Assembly (NCBI GenBank): GCA_028023455.1
Contig: JAQFVV010006231.1
Span: 8,384,036 to 8,448,035, forward strand
Direction: 5' to 3'
Length of the DNA stretch: 64,000 nucleotides
From: Epiperipatus broadwayi
Taxonomy: Eukaryota; Onychophora; Udeonychophora; Euonychophora; Peripatidae
In this document: positions 36,159-47,334 of the stretch, in pieces
How positions within the stretch are numbered: position 1 is the first letter of the stretch
How the letters are laid out: each line of letters opens with the position of its first letter
Notes under the pieces: generated by a model
The model's database searches: none
Told to the model about the DNA's origin: nothing
The model's input: the letters and a program-made list of their open reading frames with translations, nothing else
Program-made: the position numbers and the translations under genes

Positions 36159-36336
36159 GTTGAGGTTATTTAATATATTTATAAAGATATTACATGTTGA
36201 AAAAAGAAATGTGAGTAACTCCATATGTTTATGTGTTTAATTTTTAAAAAATCAGATATATTAATCTTGAGTTTTAAAGTTTATATCTGTGCTAGAGATA
36301 ATCTCTAGTTTAGTAAATGATTAAAAGTAGTCATTA

Positions 36337-36340
36337 CTAT
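36337..36340 (+). repeat. Target-site duplication of element A, left
   Basis: CTAT, matching 42,889-42,892. The base before it is also shared if the LTR is taken one base shorter, so the duplication is 4 or 5 bp. Confidence 0.7.
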
Positions 36341-38217
36341 TGTAACCCGCCACGGGACCGTGACATTTCACTACCTACTCTAATCCTTGCTTGACGATTC
36401 CTTTTTTTGTTGGCACCCGCTGTGTTCTTCCGTCCGGGGATTACATGATGTTCTGCGACGATAATTTCTAACACCCATACACGTACGCTTTATTTATTTT
36501 ATACATAGATTCGAATCCCAGTAATAGGTGCCAGGAGAACTTTTAGAAGAGTCCGCCACGTATGTGCATAAGCCCACTCAATTATATCACAAAACATGCC
36601 CGTGCCTCGCTCCAGTCGGAAACATGAAACGAACACAGCCACAATTACCCTTCACACTACCTCCGTTATTATAATCATAGAAGGGCCCGCCCTACATCCC
36701 ACAGAACAAATTAATCCAACTTAACTTTAGTCTAAAAAGCATCACGACATAAGCATAAAATCAATAAAATCCCACCCCCAAAATATCAACTGCATTCAGC
36801 ATAAAATCAATAAAATCCCACCCCCAAAATATCAACTGCATTCATTTCCATACAAACAAACTTACGCTAAAGCATTCATTCCGATATATATAAATTTATG
36901 TTGAAATTCCAAGCAATTAAATAACAAAAAAAATTAGCTACATAAATATTTATTTAATCTGTTTAATAATGATTAACGCAGGTATGTGATCGGCAAGCCG
37001 AGACAATTAACGGTAAACTTCAAATTACTTTGCACATATTATTTCAGACTGTTGGTCAGTCGGCAAATTTATTAGGTAAAAAATTCTCGAACTGTTCATA
37101 AATGATTAATATTAATTATACTGTTTTAGATTAATGTCTTTCTAATAGTTCTGGATATTAAAGTTATTTCTTTAAGTGCACAATTGAATATAACAAATTT
37201 TACGATAGCTACCTGTGAAATGTAGAACGACTGTAATGGGATCCTGAGCGAAGCTTATTCTTTAATGAGGTATTCCGGCGATTTGCGCGGTCTCCAATCG
37301 AGCGTGGTCCTAATATGAGGTTCTCCGGTGGTATGAGCATCTGGATGGCAATCAGCTGGTCTGGACGCGGAGGTCCGGCGGTCAAGCCACGAATTCTATA
37401 TTCAGCAATGCATGGCAGTTAGATTCATAACGTCTAATAAAAATCAAGTCTCTTAATAATTTCTCTAAAGAAGAGCACAACTGTCTCTGAAAACGCTGTT
37501 CGGCCTTTTTGATCTTTGCCTTCACGCCCTCACACCTTGAATTTTTCTCCTCCAATCAATCCCATGCACCTGTGAGTCCCTTTATTTGATAAGTCCATCG
37601 CGTGTCAGCTCAACTCCGAGATTTCTGGGATTGTTGACATTAGTTTGGAATTTAACCGTTTTTCTTAGGTATTGTTTCTCTGGGGACAGAAATCTGAGTC
37701 GTACAATAGCGGTGTACACTTTCTCACACCTCTGTTTCTAATTTTGGCTTGTTTTATCTTGGCGTACCAGCACATATCCTGCCTATTGTTTCAATTTCTA
37801 ATTTTACATTTACTAATTACGTTTGTACAAATTAATCTGAGATTGCTTGGAATTTCAGAACATATTGCTAATTAATTTAAATTATTTGATAAAAGTTAAA
37901 CTTGCGTTCAATCATTCTTCTTTAATTAATCAAAAATGAATAAAAAAAAAACTACAACGACGGATTATAGATTTATTCTTAGCACACACACACAAAATAA
38001 TAAAATAACAACAATTTTTACTCTTTTTTCAATAAATCTGACAGGTACTCTTATATAGCTGCGACCGGCTTTTAGAAACGGCTGTTCTTCGCTTATTATT
38101 AAAGCAAGACCGCTTTTATAAAAGTTTTGTCCCTGTCAGTTATTTCGTCCATTGATTATAGTTAAATATACCCCCATACGCCTGGGTTTGAATACCATGT
38201 AACGCTATTCCGTTACA
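36341..38217 (-). repeat. 3' LTR of element A
   Basis: 1877 bp, TGTAAC...GTTACA. It contains a 46-bp tandem duplication (36,753-36,798 and 36,799-36,844) and, near its U3 start, a TATATAA box on the minus strand (38,051-38,057), 160 bp from the LTR edge. Differences from the 5' LTR are a handful of substitutions, a missing CGAAT unit near 36,513, and a block of mismatches in the last 30 bp of U5 (36,346-36,375). Short open frames inside (for example 37,672-37,875) have no support as genes. Confidence 0.93.
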
Positions 38218-38230
38218 TATCTCCCCGCCC
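38218..38230 (-). other. Polypurine tract of element A
   Basis: On the minus strand the 3' LTR is directly preceded by GGGCGGGGAGATA, a purine-rich plus-strand primer as expected at this place. Confidence 0.7.
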
Positions 38231-39076
38231 GGTGTAGAGTAAAATCCGATGTTGCGGGTTTTAGCTCTGAGAAGGAGCGAAGTTATTCGGCCCTCTTCCG
38301 TGCCCTAGCATTGAATGTTCCATTCATCATTTTTTTTTTTTTTTTTTTTGTGCAGCGTCCAACGAATCGACCCCACGTCTTCCTTTCCTTTGTGCGATAC
38401 GGGTCCCATTATGGCGGCTTTCCCGTCCGTTCGTCTGCGGCTCCGCCTTCCCTTAAAATTTGGATCCGGAGCTCTGCAGTCAGACTTCCCTTTACAACGA
38501 CTATTAACGGAGAAAAGACAATAAAACTATTTGGTAATCTAGGGTCTGTCACGATTGACGACAATGGCCAATTGGTTTCGTGCATCCCTGACAGGAGGTA
38601 TGGGGATGGACCTTTCCGAAGTCCCCGATACAGAACATGATCGATCTCGATCTACGATTTTGGAAAGTCTGGACCGCCCAGCAATAACAACGTTTGGGAA
38701 GTGAGCTAGCACGAACTCTAACGAAATGTTTTACATAATTTCCCGCACTTAGGTTGGGCCCGTCATGTGCCAGCCGTCTCCCGGACTTACAAGGTACTCT
38801 CAGGTCGACCCACCAACACGTTGGCTCTATAGGCTATAAGCTGCTTTGCGAGCGTTTGATCTGTTTGTTTTTCTATGTTATACCCAAGGCTGGGGTTGGT
38901 CATCCCCCCTTTTCCCCTCCGTTTTTTTTTTTTTTTTTTCCATTTCCAATATCATATTCCGATTCTTGTCATAGGTCATACCCGGTTCGTGGCATCTATT
39001 TCCCATTCGAATTCCCTTTAACATTTGTCCTTCTGATATCCCTAGTCGTAAACTAATTTTCCCTCCGTCCTATGGG
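38231..39076 (-). other. 3' non-coding part of element A
   Basis: Between the gag stop and the purine tract there are about 845 bp with balanced base composition and no recognisable pol motif in any frame. On the element strand it holds two long A-tracts, near 38,923-38,939 and 38,331-38,349. Plus-strand open frames here (38,311-38,640 and 38,754-39,056) run against the element and are read as shadows. Confidence 0.6.
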
Positions 39077-40216
39077 TTAGTATCGGTCCGGTGGTACTCG
39101 TTTTCTGGGTTGTTCATTCTTGTACCCCTCCATCGTCCCTCCTGTTCCCTCTTCTAGTTCAAATTTTGCGACCATTTCCCCCATTTCATGGATCCCTTTG
39201 CAATCGCTTCCCAGCATCATGTGTCTGAGGGTGGTCGGCATATTGTGTCTTATTATGGAGATGATCTGCATCTCTGTCATAGGGTACGCAGGCAATTGTT
39301 GAAGGCTCGCCACCTGCCTATAATAAAATTGAGTGGCCGTCTCATTGGGCCTTCCCCCATATTTCTCCCGGGTGATTCGAAAATACGTCCCCTCCTGGCG
39401 TGCCGTGTTCCAGAAACACCGTAAGACTTCTTCCTTGTACTCCTCATATGACCGGGGTTTAAACTCCAGCGTCCTCCACCAGTCTCTCGCTGGGCCCTGT
39501 AGGTAGCCGCTGGCAATATTTACTCGGTCAGGTTCTCTCTCCGTAGGTTCTCGAAACAGATTCCTGACGCTTTCGAGGTGGTCCATCGGGTTTTCATTCA
39601 TCCCGGCCCGGAATATCTCTATCTTCATCTGTCTCTCCGCCCATACATGACTTGTGTCCCGTGGCGACATCTGCCTTTCCCATCTCTTCTCCATCTCTTC
39701 CATCCTTCTACTCATATTCCCATGCCCCAGGTCTGCTTCAATCTTTTGGATCCTCTGTCCCCACTCTCCCATTGTCTCACGGACTTCGTCCTGGTGTTGT
39801 CTAATTTCATGACACACCTCCTCCGTCTGCCTGATGGCTTCCTTCATCACATCTTGACGTCTCTCGCCCTTTCCTACGTCATCCGTTAGGACCTCAACCT
39901 TCTCCTTTAGCTCACTCAGGTCTGCCTTCGTCCTATCCGTCTCCATCGCATTCTGATTTATCTCTTCCTTAACTTGGGTTAAACTACTCTCTTCTGGCTT
40001 CCTTTCCTTTCCCCCGAGTAGTTGCCTTATCTCCTCTTTAAACTCTTCCCTCTCTCTTCTCCGCTCTTCTCTATCTTCCCTCATTTCGGCCATCATCTGC
40101 GTCATCATTCTTATTAAGATTTTAATGTCCCCTTCCTTCTGCGTGTCCTGTTTTTTAAATTGGATGGGACTCTCTCCCGTCTGTTCCCACATGCTTTCAT
40201 CGGTATTGTCTTCCAT
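39077..40216 (-). CDS. gag: Retrotransposon Gag protein
   Basis: This is a 379-residue intact frame on the minus strand. Residues 1-30 are acidic. Residues about 40-185 are very rich in Glu, Lys, Arg and Gln with heptad-like spacing, which predicts a long coiled coil. Residues about 195-350 fit the retrotransposon Gag (capsid) fold of Ty3/gypsy elements, with YLQGPARDWWRTL near 238-250, EEYKEEVLRCFW near 258-269, FYYRQVASLQQLP near 297-309 and MPTTLRHMML near 326-335. The tail is short and basic, and there is no CCHC zinc knuckle. The protein would form the particle around element RNA. The start chosen is the first ATG of the frame, followed by an acidic MEDNTDE motif. An intact frame in an element lacking pol suggests recent function or a recent insertion. 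Confidence 0.9.
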   Translation of the reverse strand: MEDNTDESMWEQTGESPIQFKKQDTQKEGDIKILIRMMTQMMAEMREDREERRREREEFKEEIRQLLGGKERKPEESSLTQVKEEINQNAMETDRTKADLSELKEKVEVLTDDVGKGERRQDVMKEAIRQTEEVCHEIRQHQDEVRETMGEWGQRIQKIEADLGHGNMSRRMEEMEKRWERQMSPRDTSHVWAERQMKIEIFRAGMNENPMDHLESVRNLFREPTEREPDRVNIASGYLQGPARDWWRTLEFKPRSYEEYKEEVLRCFWNTARQEGTYFRITREKYGGRPNETATQFYYRQVASLQQLPAYPMTEMQIISIIRHNMPTTLRHMMLGSDCKGIHEMGEMVAKFELEEGTGGTMEGYKNEQPRKRVPPDRY

Positions 40217-40983
40217 TGTTTAATATTTAGTTTATCTTTGGCTATAATAATCCACGACTCGTCACCTACTACTCCGCGGGTCCCCCTGACTGTCTTATCC
40301 TATCCTTCGATGCTCATTGCCCTTCAAAATTCCCACAGCTCCTGTCCTTCCTTCAATTTGGTTCCTCACGCTCAGATTATCCCAGGTCCCACTGTTCCCT
40401 TCATTTATATACGGTAGCCCTCGGTTATATTCACGGTTATACTTTACTTAACTTTTATATATATATTTTTTTTCTGTGGTCATCTACATATCCGTGTTGT
40501 TTATACGCAACGTCCCTTTTATTTTTAAGTAACACGAAAACTAACAAGATCCCAGATACAGTTCGTTCCCTTTTTCAAGAATACACTAATATTAAAATGA
40601 TTTTCCTTTCCTTTTTTTTTTTTTCGATTAAAATTATTTGCAGTTGTCTTATTAGTATAGAAATTAATTTACGAGTTGCTTCCTTTGATACACGATATTT
40701 CCTCCACGGAATCCCGCTATTCCACAGCTTTCTACAAATATCAGTTATATCCGGCCGCTTGATTATTTTATTAATACTACTAGAACTAAATCCCCTTCCC
40801 ACTCTCTCAAGCAATATTTAATAGTTAGTTTTTTTTTTTTTTCACGATAATTCCGAAAATTTTCCCCCTGCTTTAGTAGACAATTTGTTCAGTTATTTCG
40901 AGCGCCCTCTTTTTAGATTTGCTTTCGTTGTTATTAACGTCAGCTGTACTCACGTCGGTTCTGCCCTTTGAAACAACAGTTTC
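40217..40983 (-). other. 5' leader of element A
   Basis: About 770 bp between the primer site and gag, probably the untranslated leader with the packaging signal. A 79-codon frame on the gag strand (40,575-40,814) has a plausible basic composition (motif WRKYRVSKEATRKL) but no family I know. It may be an upstream ORF or chance. Confidence 0.55.
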
Positions 40984-41002
40984 GCCGCACGTTGACGCGC
41001 CA
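40984..41002 (-). other. Primer-binding site of element A
   Basis: Read on the minus strand, two bases after the 5' LTR, TGGCGCGTCAACGTGCGGC. It starts with the TGG that pairs with tRNA CCA ends and resembles the tRNA-Lys (Lys1,2) type site TGGCGCCCAACGTGGGGC, with one inserted base and small changes. Confidence 0.7.
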
Positions 41003-41004
41003 AA

Positions 41005-42888
41005 TGTAACCACCCACTCGACCGAGGCAACATCACTACCTACTCTAATCCTTGCTTGACGATTCCTTTTTTTGTTGGCACCCGCTGTGTTCTTCCGTCC
41101 GGGGATTACATGATGTTCTGCGACGATAATTTCTAACACCCATACACGTACGCTTTATTTATTTTATACATAGATTCGAATCGAATCCCAGTAATAGGCG
41201 CCAGGAGAACTTTTAGAAGAGTCCGCCACGTATGTGCATAAGCCCACTCAATTATATCACAAAACATGCCCGTGCCTCGCTCCAGTCGGAAACATGAAAC
41301 GAACACAGCCACAATTACCCTTCACACTACCTCCGTTATTATAATCATAGAAAGGCCCGCCCTACATCCCACAGAACAAATTAATCCAACTTAACTTTAG
41401 TCTAAAAAGCATCACGACATAAGCATAAAATCAATAAAATCCCACCCCCAAAATATCAACTGCATTCAGCATAAAATCAATAAAATCCCACCCCCAAAAT
41501 ATCAACTGCATTCATTTCCATACAAACAAACTTACGCTAAAGCATTCATTCCGATATATATAAATTTATGTTGAAATTCCAAGCAATTAAATAACAAAAA
41601 AAATTAGCTACATAAATATTTATTTAATCTGTTTAATAATGATTAACGCAGGTATGTGATCGGCAAGCCGAGACAATTAACGGTAAACTTCAAATTACTT
41701 TGCACATATTATTTCAGACTGTTGGTCAGTCGGCAAATTTATTAGGTAAAAAATTCTCGAACTGTTCATAAATGATTAATATTAATTATACTGTTTTAGA
41801 TTAATGTCTTTCTAATAGTTCTGGATATTAAAGTTATTTCTTTAAGTGCACAATTGAATATAACAAATTTTACGATAGCTACCTGTGAAATGTAGAACGA
41901 CTGTAATGGGATCCTGAGCGAAGCTTATTCTTTAATGAGGTATTCCGGCGATTTGCGCGGTCTCCAATCGAGCGTGGTCCTAATATGAGGTTCTCCGGTG
42001 GTATGAGCATCTGGATGGCAATCAGCTGGTCTGGACGCGGAGGTCCGGCGGTCAAGCCGCGAATTCTATATTCAGCAACGCATGGCAGTTAGATTCATAA
42101 CGTCTAATAAAAATCAAGTCTCTTAATAATTTCTCTAAAGAAGAGCACAACTGTCTTCTGAAAACGCTGTTCGGCCTTTTTGATCTTTGCCTTCACGCCC
42201 TCACACCTTGAATTTTTCTCCTCCAATCAATCCCATGCACCTGTGAGTCCCTTTATTTGATAAGTCCATCGCGTGTCAGCTCAACTCCGAGATTTCTGGG
42301 ATTGTTGACATTAGTTTGGAATTTAACCGTTTTTCTTAGGTATTGTTTCTCTGGGGACAGAAATCTGAGTCGTACAATAGCGGTGTACACTTTCTCACAC
42401 CTCTGTTTCTAATTTTGGCTTGTTTTATCTCGGCGTACCAGCACATATCCTGCCTATTGTTTCAATTTCTAATTTTACATTTACTAATTACGTTTGTACA
42501 AATTAATCTGAGATTGCTTGGAATTTCAGAACATATTGCTAATTAATTTAAATTATTTGATAAAAGTTAAACTTGCGTTCAATCATTCTTCTTTAATTAA
42601 TCAAAAATGAATAAAAAAAAAACTACAACGACGGATTATAGATTTATTCTTAGCACACACACACAAAATAATAAAATAACAACAATTTTTACTCTTTTTT
42701 CAATAAATCTGACAGGTACTCTTATATAGCTGCGATCGGCTTTTAGAAACGGCTGTTCTTCGCTTATTATTAAAGCAAGACCGCTTTTATAAAAGTTTTG
42801 TCCCTGTCAGTTATTTCGTCCATTGATTATAGTTAAATATACCCCCATACGCCTGGGTTTGAATACCATGTAACGCTATTCCGTTACA
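41005..42888 (-). repeat. 5' LTR of element A
   Basis: 1884 bp. Its element-strand start (42,888 downward) is TGTAACGGAATAGCGTTACA, a perfect 7-bp inverted repeat with a 6-base spacer. A TATATAA box lies at 42,722-42,728 on the minus strand. It carries the same 46-bp tandem pair (41,423 and 41,469) as the other LTR, plus an extra CGAAT repeat near 41,178. Confidence 0.93.
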
Positions 42889-42892
42889 CTAT
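42889..42892 (+). repeat. Target-site duplication of element A, right
   Basis: CTAT, the partner of 36,337-36,340. Confidence 0.7.
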
Positions 42893-43770
42893 ATTTATTT
42901 AAAGTGAATGGTGTCAAAGATATGGGTTGAATTAATTTGACACTTGTAATTCAAAATGTAATTATTTTCTTTTCTTGTATATTGATTAGATATTTTATTT
43001 TATTAATTAATTAAAAGATTTATCTAGGAAATTAATTAGAAAAAAAAAACAGCAATAAGAAAAACAAGTTGACAACAATATCTTTTCATGTATCTTGCTA
43101 TAAATAAGATTTTAAAAATTAAAGTTGGGGATTTTTGTATTGTTTTTGATCAGAGAGAGATAAAGGTGAGCTGTGATTGAGAAGCTATACTTTTGAAAAG
43201 AAACTTTAGGTGGAAAAAGTTAGTTGCAGCTCCTCCTGAAAGACTATGGATTGCTGATTAGAACTGCATAAATATATTACATTACTGAGTGCCATCAATC
43301 ATTTCTAGGGAATAACCCTTGTTATCATGTAATCGCCAATTTGTATCTTGCCAGAATTCTATTTGTTATTTAATCCAAGAAAACAATATGGAGTAGATGT
43401 TCATTTAGTACACCAGCCATTTTTCCTTATCATCATATGAGCCTATACATAATTACCAAGTACCAATGCCTGCTTAATAAGTTATCTCAATCTGAATCCT
43501 TGTACTTCCTATTTTATAATTTTGCACATGAAGAGTATGCTGTAAGCATTAAACTATGTCGAATTTTTTTAAAGAAGAGAAAAAAAGAAGAGAGAGAGAA
43601 AAGAAAGAAATATCATAACAGATTAAAACATTTTTTTATATATATTAAAGAGAATTTAGTTTCAGATATTTCTTTGTATTTATAAATTAGATGTTTAATA
43701 AAATGGAAAAGAAAATCATACATTTCGGAAAATAAAGTTAATTAATTATTTAATTTTAATATATATATAT
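42893..43770. other. Spacer between elements A and B
   Basis: 878 bp of AT-rich DNA. An 82-codon frame at 43,437-43,685 is K/E/R-rich near its end because of a purine-rich stretch. I do not recognise it and do not call it a gene. Confidence 0.55.
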
Positions 43771-46022
43771 TGTAATGAGCACAGACGTTCGTTACATTGT
43801 TTTTTTATATATAATTATTAAACAAGTTAAAATAAAAAGTTCGCATTTAAAAACTTTCTTTAAAAATTAAAAATTGAAATTAAAATATCGTCTTAAACTC
43901 TTATATATTAAGTCACACAGATAATAAAAATTATTAAAATAAAATTTTTATTAAAGAAAAAGGTATTTTTAAAACTAAATTTTAAAAAGATTTGGAGATA
44001 AAATTATATCTCTAAATCTGTCTTTAAATATATTTTTGAGTTGGAAAACAGGGTAATTAATTAGAAATGGAAATGATTGTTAATTAGTTAAATGTAAACC
44101 AGCCTTCGGCATTTAAATGTAAAAACACCTGTCAGATAAGAAAACAATAAAAACTGTTAGCAAATAAGAAGAAATCCCTATGGAATCGGACCTCAACGAA
44201 AAGGATCATCTCATCGATGACGTAATGTAAATTCAATCCTTCACATTAATATAAAAGGAAAATTTTGGAAATTATTAATCAGTGGTTAGTGACTGGAAAT
44301 TGATTGATTATTGACGATGTAACAGCTAGGTGTTAGCGCTGGGGGGATTGAAAAAGACGCACAGCTTCAATCCCTTCAGTTCTGCTAAGAAAGAGAAAAA
44401 AAAAATGGGCCATCGTTTATACAATGAGGACCAACTACACGAAAAACAAAATCTCCAAAGGATAAATAAATAAATCAACCGGATACTAATCTTCGGACGA
44501 CGTGGGAATTCACGTTTAAACTGCCAGGAATATAATAGGATGAACTATTTCAATAACCGTAAGAACTTTAAAATTTATGAACAGTAAATTAAAAACTTTT
44601 CATATTTAAAATGATTTTAATATTATTCTATCTGACCAACAATATTTATTAATTGGTTATAATTTTATTTAATGTATTTAATTTGTAAAATCATTTCCAT
44701 TTATTTATTTAATTTTGTTCTTTAAGTTGTTATGATTTCTGTTTTCCGTTAAATAAATTATAAAAAAAATGTTAAACTTGAGTCGGGCGTGAATGGCTGT
44801 ATCGATTTGTAAAGATAATTAAGGGAGGGTAATCTTGGGTTGTTCATTTCGTGGTTGAATTGGTTCAATGGATTGGATATATTTATGTAATTAGTAGGTG
44901 TAAGCATGAGATCCGCTACGGGCAGGATTATAAAATACGCCACACACCCTCTGTTTGCCTATGGATGGGTTTGTAAGTCGGCAGAAGACCGCAGCCCATT
45001 CCTATGGAGTTTTTAGTTTATTGATCTACTTGCCCACAGATGTCACATTCCTGTGGGTGGAGAGTCAATGTCGTTTTTCTTTCTTCATATTGTTCAGATG
45101 TACATTCCTGACAATATAATTGTGTTGTCGTATCATGCTACATTGAATACATGAATGTATCAGATGGATTGGCGCCGATTGATTGCGAAATGTGTTGCCT
45201 AGGGTTAAATAGGGATAGAATATTTTATTTTCGAATCAAATCTATATAGTATATTCAGGCTCGATCCTATAAAACTATTAAATTTAAGTTGTTTATAGAC
45301 GCTTGCATAGATTGGCTATCGGTTAAATATGTTTGCGTTTTCATATTTGATCGAAATATATATACATTCGACAAATACTGATACCTTACGGTGAGTATCT
45401 AAAAGGTATTTATTCGGATGTCTTTTAAGTTATTGGTGACGATGCAGGTATCTTACGATGAATACTAGAGGGTTTCTTATATTTCCCTCTGCAATTGTCA
45501 GTAATCAATAACTTTATATTTTGATCGTTTATGTTTACTTTGAAATGTTTTTGACCGTTGAAATCTATGTAACCGATCTATAGCAACATATTAAACAGGT
45601 TAATATAATCCCATCTGTGCGAACTTGATTAAAAATGTAAATTTATAATATAATAGTAATGCAATGTAAATTAAAGTAAAATCAAAGTAAAAAAAAATAA
45701 TGTTAAATGTTAAATTAAATGTAAATCACTAAAGTAATTTTAAACCTTATATATATATGTGCATAAATAAATGTTTGTATGTGAATTACTGGCAGTGGCT
45801 TACTTTATTCTTTTATATCCTAGTAAATGATATTATTAAATCTCTGCTATTCCACTGAGCTAGTGACATGGGCTAACGACCGGAATCAAAATTTAAAAAA
45901 AAAAAAATATTTTTTTTTTGACTTACGTATCTGCCTACTTTATAAATTTTTCTAGGTTCAAATGCCTAGATGGCGCCCCGTAGTGCAGTTTACGTGAAGT
46001 CGTTTTTCTCCGTATCGTTACA
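43771..46022 (+). repeat. 5' LTR of element B
   Basis: TGTAATGAGC...ATCGTTACA. The first 26 bp form an inverted repeat with its own start (ending TTCGTTACA at 43,796), which is perfect in the 3' LTR. U3 would be 43,771-44,280, with R and U5 making up the remaining 1.7 kb. A minus-strand 61-codon frame (44,758-44,943) is repeated in the other LTR and has no support as a gene. Confidence 0.93.
44250..44286 (+). promoter_or_regulatory. Core promoter in the 5' LTR of element B
   Basis: TATAAAAGG at 44,250 and a TCAGT initiator with its A at 44,281 lie 31 bp apart, the usual spacing for a pol II TATA plus initiator promoter in arthropods. The same pair is conserved in the 3' LTR at the same spacing. 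Transcription would begin at about 44,281 and define the U3/R border. Confidence 0.65.
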
Positions 46023-46023
46023 A

Positions 46024-46040
46024 TGGCGCCCAACGTGGAT
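46024..46040 (+). other. Primer-binding site of element B
   Basis: TGGCGCCCAACGTGGAT starts two bases after the LTR. Its first 15 bases match the tRNA-Lys (Lys1,2) type primer site known from retroviruses and Ty3/gypsy elements. Confidence 0.8.
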
Positions 46041-47334
46041 TTTAATCTTTTTAAAAATTCTTTTGAATTGATTTTGTGAGCAAGTGGTCTGAGTAATCAA
46101 TAAGGAATGTTATAATCTAAATGATAAGATAAATTGAAAGGATTGGCTGATTCATGCTTCTCAGGGGGCTAGTGGGATTGATATAGTTTGATCAGGGCAG
46201 TGAGATTCGTTCTTTTGTTGGCAGCCATTCTGGGCAAGTCATTCTGTTCATTGCTCCAGAATTCTCCAAGCGATCAGCTACTTAGAGAGTAGGTCACACG
46301 CTGTAGATATGCGTATATAAATGGTCGGAGGTTTTACAAATAAATGTAATAGGTTATTATAGCGTAATATTTTAGAATAACTTACAGTTGAATTTGTTGT
46401 TTTCTTGTTTTGTTTTGAAAGAGAGAGAAAATAGACATTTTAGATATAAGTATAAGATCCGTTTTTCAAAATTGTGTAATATTTAAAATAACTTATACTT
46501 GAAGATGTTTTTGTTTTGTGTTTTTTTTAAAAAGAATGGATATAATAAAATGCGTTTTATACTAGCATAGCGAAATAGAGTTTCGTACATTAATATTTTT
46601 CTCCGGATCGTTACAATGGTGCAACCAACTGGGCCGATCTTTAATAAACCACAAATACCCTGAGCAAATTTTGTCAAAATGAAATGAATGTTTTATCTGC
46701 TTACATAAGTCGGATATTTTTAAATTTTATAAAAGCACTGCCAGCAAGAAATTGCGCATATATATTAAATAAAAGAAAGATATAAAAAATTTTAAAACTA
46801 ATTTTTGTTAAAAAAAAAAAGTCAAAAGGTTGCATTGGATATGTTTTTTTTTGTTAATATATATTTATGCGTTAACGTGTATAGGCGCACAGCCACGGAA
46901 GTTTATGATCGAAATGTGGTACCTTACGATGAGTACCGTTGGGAATTTACGTCAGTGTAATCCTATTTATGCATTTCAATCAGTCATAAATAAGTTGGTG
47001 GTAGTTATAATTGTGCTGCAAATATACACGTATAAATCCCTTATCTTAGAACATATTTATCTCAATGCAACCTTCCTAAATAAGTTAAATAATTTGTTTG
47101 TCATGCCGTAAATAAAAATCAAATGGATAAAATAAAATAGAATTCTCGGGGGGAGGGGTGTAAACGTAAATGGTCCTTAGGTAGGCGATGGTCAACATTT
47201 TCTTTTTCTTTTTGTATAGAGTTTTTTGTAAAATTATTAACCGAATGTTTGTAAATTTTGTTAATACCGTAATTACTAACCCTAAGTAAAATATTTTTTT
47301 TTTGATCATTTTTTTTTAAGTAACTTTACTGATA
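46041..47334 (+). other. Internal region of element B
   Basis: It probably holds leader and packaging sequence at 46,041-46,320, which is the most complex part. A roughly 105-bp tandem duplication follows (GTAATATTTTAGAATAACTTA near 46,361 and GTAATATTTAAAATAACTTA near 46,477), then a segment at 46,596-46,635 that copies the LTR end and primer-site junction in diverged form. Near 46,905-46,935 another stretch resembles the LTR interior (GATCGAAAT, CCTTACGATGAGTA). A purine run, GGGGGGAGGGG, lies at 47,148-47,158, nearly 180 bp before the 3' LTR. A 93-codon frame at 46,830-47,111 is not recognisable and partly overlaps LTR-like sequence. Confidence 0.6.

Larger units (their letters stand above)
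36341..42888 (-). mobile_element. LTR retrotransposon A, gag-only, non-autonomous
   Basis: The 6548-bp element lies on the minus strand: 5' LTR 41,005-42,888, internal region 38,218-41,004, 3' LTR 36,341-38,217. A tRNA-Lys-like primer site lies just inside the 5' LTR and a purine tract just inside the 3' LTR. The only long reading frame is gag. The internal region is about 2.8 kb and shows no protease, reverse transcriptase, RNase H or integrase, so movement would need enzymes from a relative. The LTRs are about 99% identical outside their U5 ends, so the insertion is young. The internal region is far richer in G+C than the host DNA. The gag domain and the 4-5 bp target duplication favour the Ty3/gypsy group. 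Confidence 0.92.

Noticed and set aside
36505-36525. tRNA B-box-like GATTCGAATCCCAG in the LTR of element A
   Set aside because: No A-box at tRNA distance and no cloverleaf; not a tRNA or SINE.
37672-37875. 67-codon frame in the LTR of element A, repeated at 42,343-42,546
   Set aside because: LTR duplication, antisense to the element, no domain.
38311-38640. 109-codon plus-strand frame inside element A
   Set aside because: It runs against the element's direction, starts in a T-run, and has no recognisable domain.
40873-41139. 88-codon minus-strand frame across the 5' LTR border of element A
   Set aside because: It spans the LTR end and the primer-binding site, which are functional non-coding sequence; no domain seen.
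44758-44943. 61-codon minus-strand frame in the LTR of element B, identical at 48,320-48,505
   Set aside because: Identity simply reflects LTR duplication; it is antisense to the element and has no known domain.
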